A stretch of 64,000 nt of DNA, from positions 36,322,409 to 36,386,408 of the forward strand of contig JALGQZ010000009.1 of NCBI GenBank assembly GCA_023105745.1, in the 5' to 3' direction. Below, piece by piece: positions 47,327 to 58,668 of this stretch; position 1 is the stretch's first letter; every line of letters begins with the position of its first letter. The stretch comes from Austropuccinia psidii. Taxonomy: Eukaryota > Basidiomycota > Pucciniomycetes > Pucciniales > Sphaerophragmiaceae. A program made the translations under genes and the position numbers. The notes under the pieces are model-generated. The model searched no databases. It saw only the letters and a program-made list of their open reading frames with translations, and was not told where the DNA came from.

Positions 47327-48942
47327 ACATTGCAATAATAAGAAAAGAAGCCAAAGAAGACTACTCCAACCCCAGTTCATAGAGACCAATAGCACTTTTG
47401 AACACCCTGAGAAAACTGTTTGAGAAACTTATCAATAACCACCTGACCTATTGAACACAGCTAGCCAAGGAATTAAAAATGAATTAATAGCACCGACCTT
47501 GTGGGTAAACCAAAAATGGAGAGAAGGAAAGATGGTATTGGGCATATTTGTGGATGTCAAGTTGGCATACCCATCTTTCCATCATGAAAGACTCCTCCAT
47601 GTGCTATACCAAAAGAAGTTCCCATCCTACTTGTGCCACATGATTGATTAATTTCTCTCCAATAGAATGACTAGCTTAAAGATTGACAATTATATATCCC
47701 AGTTTTTCAAAATACCAAATGACCTACCACAAGGGTCACCACTGTCAGTAACACTATAACTTCTGTAAAATTCTTCCCTGCTCCTACCCAGCCTTCTGTC
47801 CCTCAATGAAGATAGTATTTCAATTAAATACCTCAACAATGTTGCCCACCTACTGGCAGTAGAAACACCTCAACAAACACAAGACAAAGCTACAGAGGTT
47901 ATAACCAGGTCTGAAAATTGAGGCTCAGTGTACAGAGCCATCTTTAATGATAAAAAACTAATTTTATTGTCTTCAACAAAAAAAAACAACCCCTGAATGA
48001 GATAACAATAGAAAACCCAACCAACCCCCTAAAAAAAGAAGTCAAGCAGCTAGGAATTATCCTCACTTCCACACTATCTCCAGCACCTCAAATTCAATAC
48101 ATAAGAACAAAAGACCACAACATGATCAACCAATTAACACAAATCATACATCCAATGATTGGACTTTGCCAGAAAGAGGTAATAATACTAATCACAGCAG
48201 TCATAACAACAAGAATCCTGCATGGGAGCATTGCCTGGTACACCAGTAAGAACAGGAAATCAGTGGAAAAACAGATAAACAAATGGCTCTTCCAATCAAT
48301 AAGGCTAAGTACTGGAATGATTAGACAGACTACCTCCCCATTCCTCAAGCTATATGGTGGAATCAAAGACTTAAAAAAACATCAAATTAAGCTGACTCAC
48401 AATTATCTTCACACCAAACTAACAGCCCCAGTAGACAACACATATAGAACAGTAATTTGGAAAGAACTATCCTCTGAACCAAAGACACAATTCTCTCCAC
48501 TAAACAGCTTCATAGAGAAGAGTGTCCTTCCACAACAACATTTTAACAGAGCAGAAACCCTCTCCTCCTTCCCTGTCCTTCCATGGACCAACCATCTCAC
48601 AAATGTAATCAACCTGCAGATGACAAAAACTCAGAAAAACTTTTGACAGAACTGCAAGCTGGAACCCTAATCCTGTTTGCAGATGGCTCCCTCATCCTGG
48701 GAAAAGGAGGTGGGGAGGCAGCCATTCTAACAAAAACCTTAAACAAGAAGACAGCCTACGTTGGGAAAGACTCTATTGTAACAAAATTTGAAACAGAGCT
48801 AATAGCCCTTTCTCTTTTCCAGAAACTTTTAGTTGAATACATCAACAATTATGGTGTTCCCCTGGAGCGTGAAATGTTCTTTGATAGCCAAGCAGCTCTC
48901 AATAGTATCACATTCCCTAAGAGGAAATACCCTGGTCAACAC

Positions 48943-50754
48943 TGTGAGCCTTAGAGGTATTTGCATATACCCAAAAGACCACAAATAACAAAATAAGATA
49001 TAAATATAAATAAAGTAAATATATTTATATTATCAAAATAAAAATAAAAATCTAAATACAAATTTATATAAAAAAAAAATTAATTATAATTTAAAATAAA
49101 AATTAGATTAAATTTTAAGATTGTGAAAATGCATTTTTACTTGAAAAAATTAAGTAAAAATGAATTTTTAATAAAATTAATGAAATTGAAATATTTTTGT
49201 TAAAACATTAAATAAAATATATTATAAATTTTTATCCAATGAATAAACTTAAGAAAATCACTTCACCATTGGATTCCTCATAAAAAATAGGGTGGGGTCA
49301 CCTCTGGGTAAAATTTCTGTAACTCAACTCTAAATAAGATTCAATTAAATTATAGTATTTTCTGTACAAAAGTTGAGAATCCTCAAAACCTTAATTTAAT
49401 TCACAACACATGTGTTGTTAACCATCAATTGTAGTGTTAAAATTGAGGTGTTGTGTGTAGTTTACAAGCTATGAGGAATTGAAGTATTTTCAATTGAAAT
49501 GTCAAAATGTGCATGTGTATTACATAAGTGAGCTGTAATTTACATATGAGGTATCAATTATTAAAGTTGTGTACTGTAAAAATCAATCGAATTGTATGTG
49601 TAAATTACAAGTGTATTACATGATGAGGAATTGAAGAAAAAATAAATTGGAAATATTAATTCTGGGGGGGAAAAGGTACTCTAGCTCCAAGGGGGAGCCA
49701 GACCCCCAAAATCCTTGCTAACAGGTGTGGGATGTCAAATTCCACACAAACGTTCATCACTTCTGGCCTGGAATTGAGTCATAGGGTCTGTGACTCAATT
49801 GATGATGAGGTTTTGATACCAACTAGGGCAGTTTTAACTGTTTCCAAGAGGGTAAAACTACCCTTATGCTAAAAGAAATCTTAGTAAAAGCAGTTTTAAA
49901 TGGTTTCTACGTCTCCTACACACGTTCTGACATGTTTTGAAGGCTCTAGAGAAGGTATTACTATTGTAATGGCTGATTTAAGGGTCTAAAATGGCTACAA
50001 ATGGCCAAAACCAGCCCTTTTTTGGTCTAAGCCAGGGTTCATTGATGCCATAATTGGAATTTCTGTTGTCAGAGTGTTTTCCACGACTGACAAGAGTAAA
50101 ATTTACTTTTGGAGTAAGAAAATTGATGGCTATAAAAGAATTTCTTCTTTTCCCCACTTTTCTATTCATGTTAGAATCTTTTCCTTTTATAATTAGTTTA
50201 AACATTGTTAAACCAATCAATAAAAGATTCCAACCACCTTTTTTATATCAGTTTAAACCTTTTAACCACGTGAAAAATCATTATAATCATTGTTTGTGAC
50301 TGTTATAATCATTTTTACCCCTTGAACCACCCCATAAGTGAATTAAAGCATCTTTCATCACTGTTAACTTTGTCACTTTGTTTCCAATTTCACTCTGGTC
50401 ACTTTTGGGTGTTTTTTCTCTTGAAATATCTTACTAAATACTTTGTTCTTTAATTAAATTCTTGCAGTTCTTTGCTCAATTAATCCCAATTGAAATTGCT
50501 CTTGAAGAAATTTCTTTTGTAGCCTTATATATCTCTTGTACAGTATTTTTGGATATATTTTTATTGTTGGTAAAACAATAAATCTTTATAATATTATTGT
50601 TTTATACTTATAAATTCAAAAAAAATAAAATCGGAGTGTTTTGTCTTAAAAATACTATTTAATACTATTTTTTAATTATATTTTACCTTATACAAATTTT
50701 GAGGACAGGAAAAGTACTTGATTTTTAATCAAAGTTTCATATCCACACCTTACA
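48943..50754 (+). repeat. Gypsy-2 5' LTR
   Basis: Starts TGTGAGCCTTAGAGGTATTTG and ends ATATCCACACCTTACA; 1812 bp. Aligns throughout with 58669-60464 and, minus its first ~320 bp, with 61881-63362. Confidence 0.93.
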
Positions 50755-50756
50755 TT

Positions 50757-50770
50757 TGGGGGCCCAGCTG
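50757..50770 (+). promoter_or_regulatory. Candidate primer-binding site of Gypsy-2
   Basis: TGGGGGCCCAGCTG, two bases after the LTR as in Gypsy-1. The tRNA is unidentified. Confidence 0.5.
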
Positions 50771-51762
50771 TGATATTTCACCTGTGAAATAATTTTTTAC
50801 TCTTTTTAAATCTTTTTTTCTTATATTGAAAAATTTAAAAACATATAAAAAATACTTATAATACATAAAAGATATTTTTTTCATATTATAATTGAGGCTT
50901 TATTTTTTCATTTTGCTCTTGAAAAAATCTTTTTTTTACTTAATTAATTGGCTTTTTCATTAATTTTAGTGTCTGAAAACATGGTAAGACAAGAAAATAT
51001 TGAAACAGCCTCAACAGTAACAAGCATTATTCCTGCAAGTACTGTGAATTCTGACCATAATAGTACAATTATTATAACTCAGAATAATCAAGCTGAGCCA
51101 ATTTCTTCTGAATTAATTAACTTGGATATAAGTAATACCCTTCAGAAAGCAAAGCATTTGGCAAATAGTGAGTTTTTTGACGTAAAAATACTATTTCTAA
51201 GCCTTTTAATCATACAATATGGCTTCAACCAGATCGTGAGAAAGCTATAACCCCTCAAGCAGCTCCCAAGAAGGTCATAGACATGATTATGGAAGAAGCC
51301 AATCAGTTACAGAAGGAAAAGGGTCAGTTGATGACCTCCAAATTAATAAATTATGTCATTATGAAGCTGATAATACTGTTTTACCTTCAAACAGAGCTGA
51401 CACTGCCACAAGAAGCCTCAGTGGACATATACAAAGCCAGCCAGAAGGCTTACAACAATGCATTGCAGCACAAAGAGTACCAGATCCTTGCAGATCTGTG
51501 GAAAAACTGCATGAATTCTTACCTGACGGTGAGAAAGTTCCTGGGCCATCCCAACACTTGGAAGTTACTCAATGAATGGCATCCATTGATTGAAAAGAAG
51601 AACATGATGCTTTTAACAGCAGAATGGAGGAAAAAAAACCCTTCACCACCCAAGCAAGTGCCAAAAACAGCCCCAGTAACCAGCAGCAGCAATTCCAACA
51701 TGAAAAAGAAGCCACAAGCTCAAAACAAGGGCAAAGGCAAGGCACCAGCCACAAAGCCTTAC

Positions 51763-51767
51763 AGCCA
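51763..51767. repeat. Solo LTR B target duplication, left
   Basis: AGCCA, repeated at 53265-53269. Confidence 0.93.
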
Positions 51768-53264
51768 TGTCACAACCATGGAAATTACCCTATATAAGTT
51801 CCATATCAATCTTATGGCAATTTGGCCATATCCATAATCACTGGCCAAATTGGCCCTCTCATCTTTCCTGGCCTTTTATGGTCTTCTCACTCCTGGGGGC
51901 TAACCAGGCCCCTTCACCATCATCAAGCCATTCCAGGATGTCTCTTTGCTTTTGGGAATCTTGGTTATTTTCCATACAACAGGTAAAATACAACCCAAAA
52001 GCCTGTATTTGGCTTTTTAAGCTATAAATACAGTTTGTGCACTTTTGTGCATTTGGCTGTATAAAGTCATTTAGGCCATATTTATCATGCATTATGTGAA
52101 ATATTCCCAAAAGGCCATATCAGGCTTTTTGGGGCTTAACTGCCAGATTTTCACACTTTTGCACATTTTTGTGCACTTTGACACAAATACAGTTTTAAAG
52201 CTGTATTAGCTGTATTTAGCCAAAAACCCAAAAAAGTCCAAAACACTCAAAAGACACTTGGTCACCTCTGAAGCCTCCAAAACCCAAATTTAATTCATAC
52301 CCTCCTGACATCACCTCAAAAGACCTTTGGCCCATTTCAACCTTCAATAACCAAAAGTGCCATAAATGGTGTTATACACCATTATGCATCTTTTTTCAGA
52401 AACAATCCAATGGCAGCAGTTTCAAATGGTTATTTAAACTTTTCAACAGGTCATCAAGGCACACCTTCCAGAGGATTCATCAAGGCACAACTTGCAGAGG
52501 ATTCATCAAGGCACAAGGGCAAGTGTCATAATATCAAATGCCAATGATGCCATCAAGAAATAAATGGTTATTCTCACTCACAGTATTCCTCCAAGGGAAT
52601 ACTGGATGTCAATTCTCAAGGGATATTCAAGAGGTAGTTCCAAAGCAAGTTGTCAAGTGTCAATGCTCCATCAATCCAACTTGGCAACCCAATTCATTCA
52701 GTACAGTCTTAATTCATCAAGACCTGTATTTTCCATTCATACACCATGGGAAGATCATTCAACCCAGTTCATTTCCCAATCTGGCAAGGTATACACATCA
52801 TCAAGGATTAAATACAGACCAACTGTCGGCCTGAAGGAGTCAAGCTCTCAACTTTTCACATATACCAGCCTCCTTTGACCCTGGGGGATTTTTCCCCCAG
52901 TTAATTAATATATTTTGATTTTATTTTATCTTTAGTTATCTTATCATTTTTGTTAAGTGAATACTGATATTATCAAGTCAGTCATTTAGCACCTTTTCTC
53001 TTTTGTTTCTTTGCCTGTGAATGAATATTTGGTGGTCATATCCTTACTAATTTCATTGTTCATTTTGGCAGGTTGAAACAGTGATTAAGGACTTACTTGG
53101 TTGGCTCTTTGGCCATTTGGCTTCTCATTTCTCTTATTGCATTCTTCTTAGAGAGATTTATTCTTTTATTTTATTTTCTTTATTCTTTGGAGTCTTCCAA
53201 GTGAGTTCCCTGATTGCTGAGTGCCAGGCCACTCTTGTTTTTCTGTCCAAGAGCCACTGTGACA
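51768..53264. repeat. Solo LTR of family B, nested in Gypsy-2
   Basis: 1497 bp, beginning TGTCACAACCATGG and ending CCACTGTGACA, with a perfect 7 bp terminal inverted repeat (TGTCACA/TGTGACA) and a perfect AGCCA target duplication. No internal coding region, so it is a solo LTR. The 3' part of another copy opens the window (1-870). Confidence 0.95.
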
Positions 53265-53269
53265 AGCCA
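53265..53269. repeat. Solo LTR B target duplication, right
   Basis: AGCCA, identical to 51763-51767. Confidence 0.93.
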
Positions 53270-53380
53270 GGGCTACAGAATCCCAAAAATTCATCAGGAT
53301 GCCATGGACAATGTATTTAAAATGGCCAGAACAATGATGGAATTACAGAAAAAGGAGGAAGCTGGATTAAAATATCAGAA

Positions 53381-54429
53381 ATGATTTCTGACATTTTTGA
53401 TTCTATTCCAGAGCTGTATGAAGCTATAAATGACATAAAAACTCATGTTTCTGATAAAAATTCATCCATTTGTAAAAATCTTAAAACAAACAAATAAAGT
53501 CTGAGCCAAAGAAATGAGACACTTATGTGTTTTGAAAAAGCGTTAAGAGCAATCAAAACTTCCAATAATGACAATTCATTTGGAAATAAATTAAATGAAC
53601 AATCTGCCATTATTAAAGAATTGAAAGACAAATATTCTAAATTCAATATTGATGACATAATTGAGACAAGAATAAAACAAGCCATAAGTACTATTAAAGA
53701 GGAGAATAAGAATTTTCTTGAGAATATTTAAAAATCATTTACTGAAGTAAAGACATGTACAATTGCCTTGAAAAAGTGTTTTGACACCTCACAAGAGGAA
53801 ATATGAAAATTAAAAATGAAGTTGAATCAGATCACTTCTGATAATACTAGAAAAACAGAACTATGGCAAGAGTTAACACAAGCAGTGATAATCATAAAGC
53901 TAATTTAATAAGTTCAATACAAAGCTTACAACATTAATTCAGAAATCCGGAAAGGTGTAACAATAGTAAAATGAATGATATTGAAAAATTACTTCACACC
54001 TCACCAAGGATGTCTAAACCTTTGAATCAGAATGAGGGCACAAGAATTGCAAATCCACAAGTATTGGAGGTTGAAAGCTCACAGTTAAAGATTGAATTTT
54101 CCACTTCTTTTCATGACTTGGAACCATCAATGGGTCAAGCACTCCTGAAAGAGGTACCAAAACTTAAAGAATGGCCTCACTTCAGTGGTGAAGGAGAATA
54201 TGACCATATGGAATTTATCAGAGGTATTGACATGATTAAAGAAGATTCTGAGTTACCAGACAGATTGGTAACAGAAAGATTTAACACCTTGTTTACCAGA
54301 TCAGCCCACAGATGGTATATCAAAGTAAGACACACACATGGACACCAAAGTTGGACTTGGTGGAAAACCCAAATTATCAACAAATGGGCCAATGATGCTT
54401 GGAGGTTTAAAGTGGAAACAGCCTTTTAA
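53381..54429 (+). pseudogene. Gypsy-2 gag (coiled coil and capsid-like part)
   Basis: The region 53381-53731 is open in pieces and rich in I, K, E and N (IPELYEAINDIKTHVSD and a later IIETRIKQAISTIKEEN), probably coiled coil. A frameshift leads to 53971-54429, the capsid-like domain with SGEGEYDHMEFIRGIDM, then QSWTWWKTQIINKW and NDAWRFKVETAF, closely similar to Gypsy-1. A stop at 54427 replaces a Glu codon seen in Gypsy-1. A one-base insertion near 54475, compared with Gypsy-1, moves the frame +1 into the zinc knuckle and pol. Confidence 0.75.
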
Positions 54430-57400
54430 TCTGCCAAATTTGATTCTGATAAAGACAAAGCCTTACCATGGTTTTTGCCAACAAAAAGACACACTAACAG
54501 CATTATACCCTGAAATGTCAGAATTTATGATCCACAGAAAGATTCTGAGACAATGTGGAGGTGACTTAGAACATGCTGTCAAAAGCAGGACTGATGAACA
54601 ATCTTCAGCAGAGGATATTATCAATATATTAGAAGAAGTAACCACTAGAACCAAAATTGGTTCTAGTAGGGTGAATCTTAAAACAAGGTTTAATACACCT
54701 TGGAAAGATTCTGTGGAAAAAAAACCCAAAGAAAATTCTAATAATGTTAATTATAAATCTGCAGATACAGTCAGAAAGTGCCATATTTGCAAAAGCACCA
54801 CCCATCTAGCCAATACATGTCCAAAAAGGGGGAAAATCAATGAAATTGATATTGAAAAGGAACCTGATGTTGAAAAAGATGACATAATTGAAGAAAATTC
54901 AGATGATAAGTCATCAATATTTTCTGAATCTTCAAAAGATATAGAAAATATCAATGCCACTTTTGACATCATGGAATCTTATTCCCACTTGCCACAATTG
55001 AGCAATGGTCAACTTGATTTATCAAAAGCACAAGATGCACAACTTATGAAAACAAAACCAAAAAGGGGGAAAGGTTATACAGCTGGTAACTCCTGTATAA
55101 CAGAAGTGGTGATTGAAAACAAGCCCACTAAATGTTTGCTTGACCCAGGAGCCTTCTGCTTTTGTGTTGGTAAATCTTTTCTTAAAGCTTGTGTGCCAAA
55201 CTTTGAAGACCAATTGTTACAAATTGATGGTATACAACTCAATAGTGCAAGTAATCCAATGAAAGCATTAGGAATTTTTGAGACCAATGTCATATTACCA
55301 CACATTAATGGGAATTTGAGAATCACAGTTGAATTTTTGGTTATGGAAAAATGCTCTAGTACCCATTTTATATTGGGAAATGACTCTTTAATCATGTATG
55401 GGATAGATTTGCATAACAACAAAGACAGATACTTTACTATTGGAGACAATAAGTGTCAAAAATGTGCCTTTTCACCATTTAAAAGACAAATTACAGTAAA
55501 TAAAGTAGCACCAGTCAGCTTAGAGCTGGAAAGATTCAAATCTGAACATTTAAATAAAGGTGAAATAAGCCTTCATCTGACTGATAGTCAGGAAAATGAA
55601 CTTTATGCCCTTTTATATGACCACAGAGAAGAATTTGCATCAGACAAAGAACTTTTGGGGGTACCTATTGGTCATGAAGTTGACATCATCCTTATAATTG
55701 AGAGACCTTATCCACCACTCTTAAGAAGACCTGCATATCCAGCAAGTCCTAAATCAAGAGAAGCTCTGGAAATTCATATCAAAGAACTTCTAGACCTTGG
55801 TGTAATAAGAAATGTTGGCCTAAATGAGGAAGTAGAAATAACTACACCAGTCATAGTGGCATAGCATAATGGAAAATCCAGAATGGTTGGGTACTTTAGA
55901 GCTCTAAACACTTACACTGTTCCAGACAGGTACCCAATACCAAAAATCGAAATTGCCCTTACCCAGATATATCAAACAGTGTATATAACCACTATGGATA
56001 CCCTTAAAGGATCTCATCAGAATGTAGTGACACCAAGGGCAAGTAAATACTTGAGGATTAATGTTCATTGTGGAGTATATGAATAGTTGAGGATGCCTTT
56101 TGGTATCAAGAATGCACCTTCACACTTCCAAAGAATGATGAATGAAATCTTCCCTGAAGAGCTTTCAAAAGGATGGTTAATCATTTACATTGTTGACATT
56201 ATTGTCTGTTCCAAAACTTGGGAAGAACATATGTACAGATTAGGCAGATTTTTGACAAAAATCCAATCTGTCAACATGACAATTTCTTCAAAGAAATGCC
56301 ATTTTGGATTCAAAGAACTTAAATAACTGAGAAATGTAGTATCTGGTTTATCCCTTGGAATTGACAAAAACAAGGTTTCAGCAGTATTGCTGCAACCCAT
56401 GCCTCAGAACAAGAAAGAAATTCAGTCATTTTTGGGGCTTAAAGGATATTACAGGCAACATGTTGAAGATTTTGCATCCATAGCAAGACGTCTTTATAAA
56501 TTATGTGACAAAGACACAGTTTTCGAAATGACTGTTGACAGAGTCAAGGCCTTTGAATATTTGAGACAAGCCTTGACCACTGATCCACTCTTACTGATGC
56601 CAGACTTTAAGCTGCCTTTTAAGCTTTATATTGATGCATCAGGAGATGGGCTTGGTGCTTCACTTCATCAAGTCCAGATTATCAATTATAAACCTGTGGA
56701 AGGACCCATATGCTTCATATCCAGGCAAATCAAACCAACTGAAGCCAGATATGGAGACAGTCAAATGGAGTGCTTATTCCTTCCCTGGGCCTTAGAGAAG
56801 CTAAATTACTTTCTGGAAGGATGTGTTTTTCAGGTAATGACATATTGGAATTCTTTTAAGTCACTTTTAAACATGAAGACTCCTAACAGGCATATGCTCA
56901 GATGGAAAATAGCCATACAAGAGTATAGGGGGAATATGACCATTGTTAATAAAGATGGGAATATTCATAAATATGCAGATGAACTGAGCAGATGGCCATT
57001 ACCAAATAATGATGATAATCCTGCTTATGTTCCAGAGGAAGCTTCCCCACAAATCCCCATAGAAGGAATTAGTGTTAAAGACCTGAACATCACTCTCTTT
57101 GAGGAGGTAAGAAACAGTTATACTCAGGATGAATATTTTAGAATTATATGCCAATTACTTACTAAAAACTGTAAAGACAATTCTTTGATACATGCCTTAG
57201 ATGAGATATAGAGAAAATCATATGATGAAGGAAGATTCCACTTAATTGATGGTATAATTTACCACAGAACTAAGAATACATGTGTCATGACAGTTGTGGA
57301 CAGGTCCTTAATCAATCTTGTACTTGAAGAATGCCATGACAGCCCTTTCTCAGGAAATCTGTCTGAGGACAGAACAAGAGAAAAGATAAAAACCTGCATA

Positions 57401-58644
57401 TGGTGGCCAATGTGGCAGAAAGATGTTGCAGAGTATTGAAAAACCTGTGATAGATGTCAAAAAGCAAATAAATCCACTGCCAAAGGGATTGTAAATATGA
57501 TTAAGATCCAAGAACCCAGAAGACCTTGGGAAATTTTCCATATGGATTGGGTAACTGGCCTGCCACCAGGAGGTGACAGAAGTTAAAGTTCTTACCTAGT
57601 GATTGTTGACAGATTTAGTAAGAATCCAATCTTTCTACCATGTCACAAGGATGATACAGCCATGGATACAGCTCTTCTGATATGCAATAGAGTAATATCA
57701 TTTACTGGCATATTCACAAACATCATTAGTGACAGAGATCCCAAATTCACCTCAGCACTATGGACAAATCTTTACCAACTATTTGGGACAAAATTATCTT
57801 TCTCTACAGCCTACCACCCACAAACTGATGGTCTAGCTGAAAGGATGAACCAAACCTTGGAAGATATGGTAAGAATATTTTGTGCATATGGCCTTGAATT
57901 AAAAGATTGTGATGGATTTAGACATTATTGGTGTCCTCTTTCACCACCACTAGAATTGGCATATAAGACATCTATTCATGCCAGTACCAATTAAACTCCT
58001 GCTATTCTAGAAAAAGGATGGAATCCCAAACTACCTTGAGATTCCTTGATAAAATAATTGATTGGAATACATCCTACAGCTGCTGGCTTCAAAGCAATGA
58101 TAGAAAAAGCTAGGAAGCATGAAGTGAGGTGCATGGAAGACTCCTTTTCATATGCTAAGTACAAATGGGACAAGTCACATGCCACTCCAGATTTCAAAGT
58201 GAGGATTTAGTACTTGTATCCACCACTAAGCTCAATAACATCAAAGGATGTAAAAAGCTCAAAGATTCCTTTGCAGGACCTTTTGTTATTAAGGCTGTCC
58301 ATGGAGAAAGTGCTGTTGAAGTAGAACTATCTGAAGAACTTAGCAATAAGCATCCTACATTTCCCGTGAGATTGATAAAGCCATATAAATCTAGTGATTC
58401 TGAATAATTTCCTTTGAGGAATGAAGTTCACCAAGCTATACCTCCTATTGAATCATCTGGTATCAAAAAGATTACCAAATTTCTCAAATAAAGAAAGTTG
58501 AGAACCAATAAAGTAAGGGAATACCTTGTTAGGTACAGTGACCCAACTTGTGAAGATGAATGGTTAGCAGAAAAGGACATACCTGAAGCTACTAAACTTC
58601 TCAGAAGGTTTAGAAACACTAGAAATAACAATATTAAAAAGTAA
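54430..58644 (+). pseudogene. Gypsy-2 gag end and pol (PR-RT-RH-IN-chromodomain)
   Basis: Domain order equals Gypsy-1. Zinc knuckle CHICKSTTHLANTC is intact. The protease motif reads LDPGA, so the catalytic triplet DTG has Pro for Thr. In the reverse transcriptase YxDD reads YIVDI, the first Asp lost (56192-56194). RNase H has VMTYWN where Gypsy-1 has VITDCN, losing one acidic residue. The integrase finger has a TGA for a Cys (57437) and Asn for a His. The DDE region is readable (MDW, SDRD, TDGLAE). A one-base deletion near 58198 shifts the frame, and the chromodomain-like tail (EYLVRY, DEWL) ends at TAA 58642. At least ten in-frame stops: 55862, 56084, 56324, 57209, 57437, 57584, 57992, 58037, 58405, 58489. 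More decayed than Gypsy-1. Confidence 0.9.
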
Positions 58645-58656
58645 TATTCTTTTTTT

Positions 58657-58668
58657 AGGGCCAGGGAA
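58657..58668 (+). promoter_or_regulatory. Polypurine tract of Gypsy-2
   Basis: AGGGCCAGGGAA preceded by a T-run, directly before the 3' LTR. It is interrupted by CC but is otherwise like Gypsy-1. Confidence 0.65.

Larger units (their letters stand above)
42041..48942 (+). mobile_element. LINE (non-LTR retrotransposon), 3' truncated by Gypsy-2
   Basis: Two-ORF LINE: ORF1 with CCHC knuckles, ORF2 with endonuclease, reverse transcriptase and RNase H. An RNase H domain after RT and this EN type suit the I/Tad1 group of fungal LINEs. It is interrupted by a reverse solo LTR at 45318-47321 and stops abruptly at 48943, where Gypsy-2 begins; its 3' end is not in the window. The 5' end is set at the first ORF1 ATG and the true element start may lie up to 200 bp earlier. 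Confidence 0.88.
43753..48942 (+). pseudogene. LINE ORF2 (EN-RT-RNase H), broken and interrupted
   Basis: An endonuclease of the EEP/APE type begins LQLNCHKRYNNTLSVLN and FLLQEPWV, and ends NNHSSDHHPILT. The reverse transcriptase has KAPGPDGIPN, the motif A region FVDVKLAYPSFHHE, then DLPQGSPLSV (motif B). Motif C, normally YxDD, reads YLNN at 47829-47840: both catalytic Asp are Asn, as two G-to-A changes would give. RNase H at 48660-48940 keeps its acidic residues in LFADGS, KFETELIAL and FFDSQAAL. Removing the solo LTR (45318-47321) and one GGCCC copy restores the frame across NRWREA and the following IAIIRKEAKEDY. Many stops; inactive. Confidence 0.88.
50981..53384 (+). pseudogene. Gypsy-2 spliced 5' basic ORF (ORF-A), interrupted by LTR B
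   Basis: Exon 1 (50981-51167) starts MVRQENIETASTVTS; a GT-AG intron of 65 nt (51168-51232) keeps the frame into exon 2 (51233-51767), which is open throughout. Notable are AYNNALQHKEYQILADLW, then KLLNEWHPLIEKK, and a Lys/Pro/Gln-rich basic tail. The family B solo LTR and its duplication (51768-53269) interrupt the codon after KPYS; once removed the frame continues exactly into RIPKIHQDAMDNVF and ends at TGA 53382-53384. The following gag frame is -1 to it, as in Gypsy-1. Role unknown; it could be the N-terminal part of gag or a separate nucleic-acid-binding accessory protein. The ATG at 50981 is absent from the two other copies. Confidence 0.68.
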
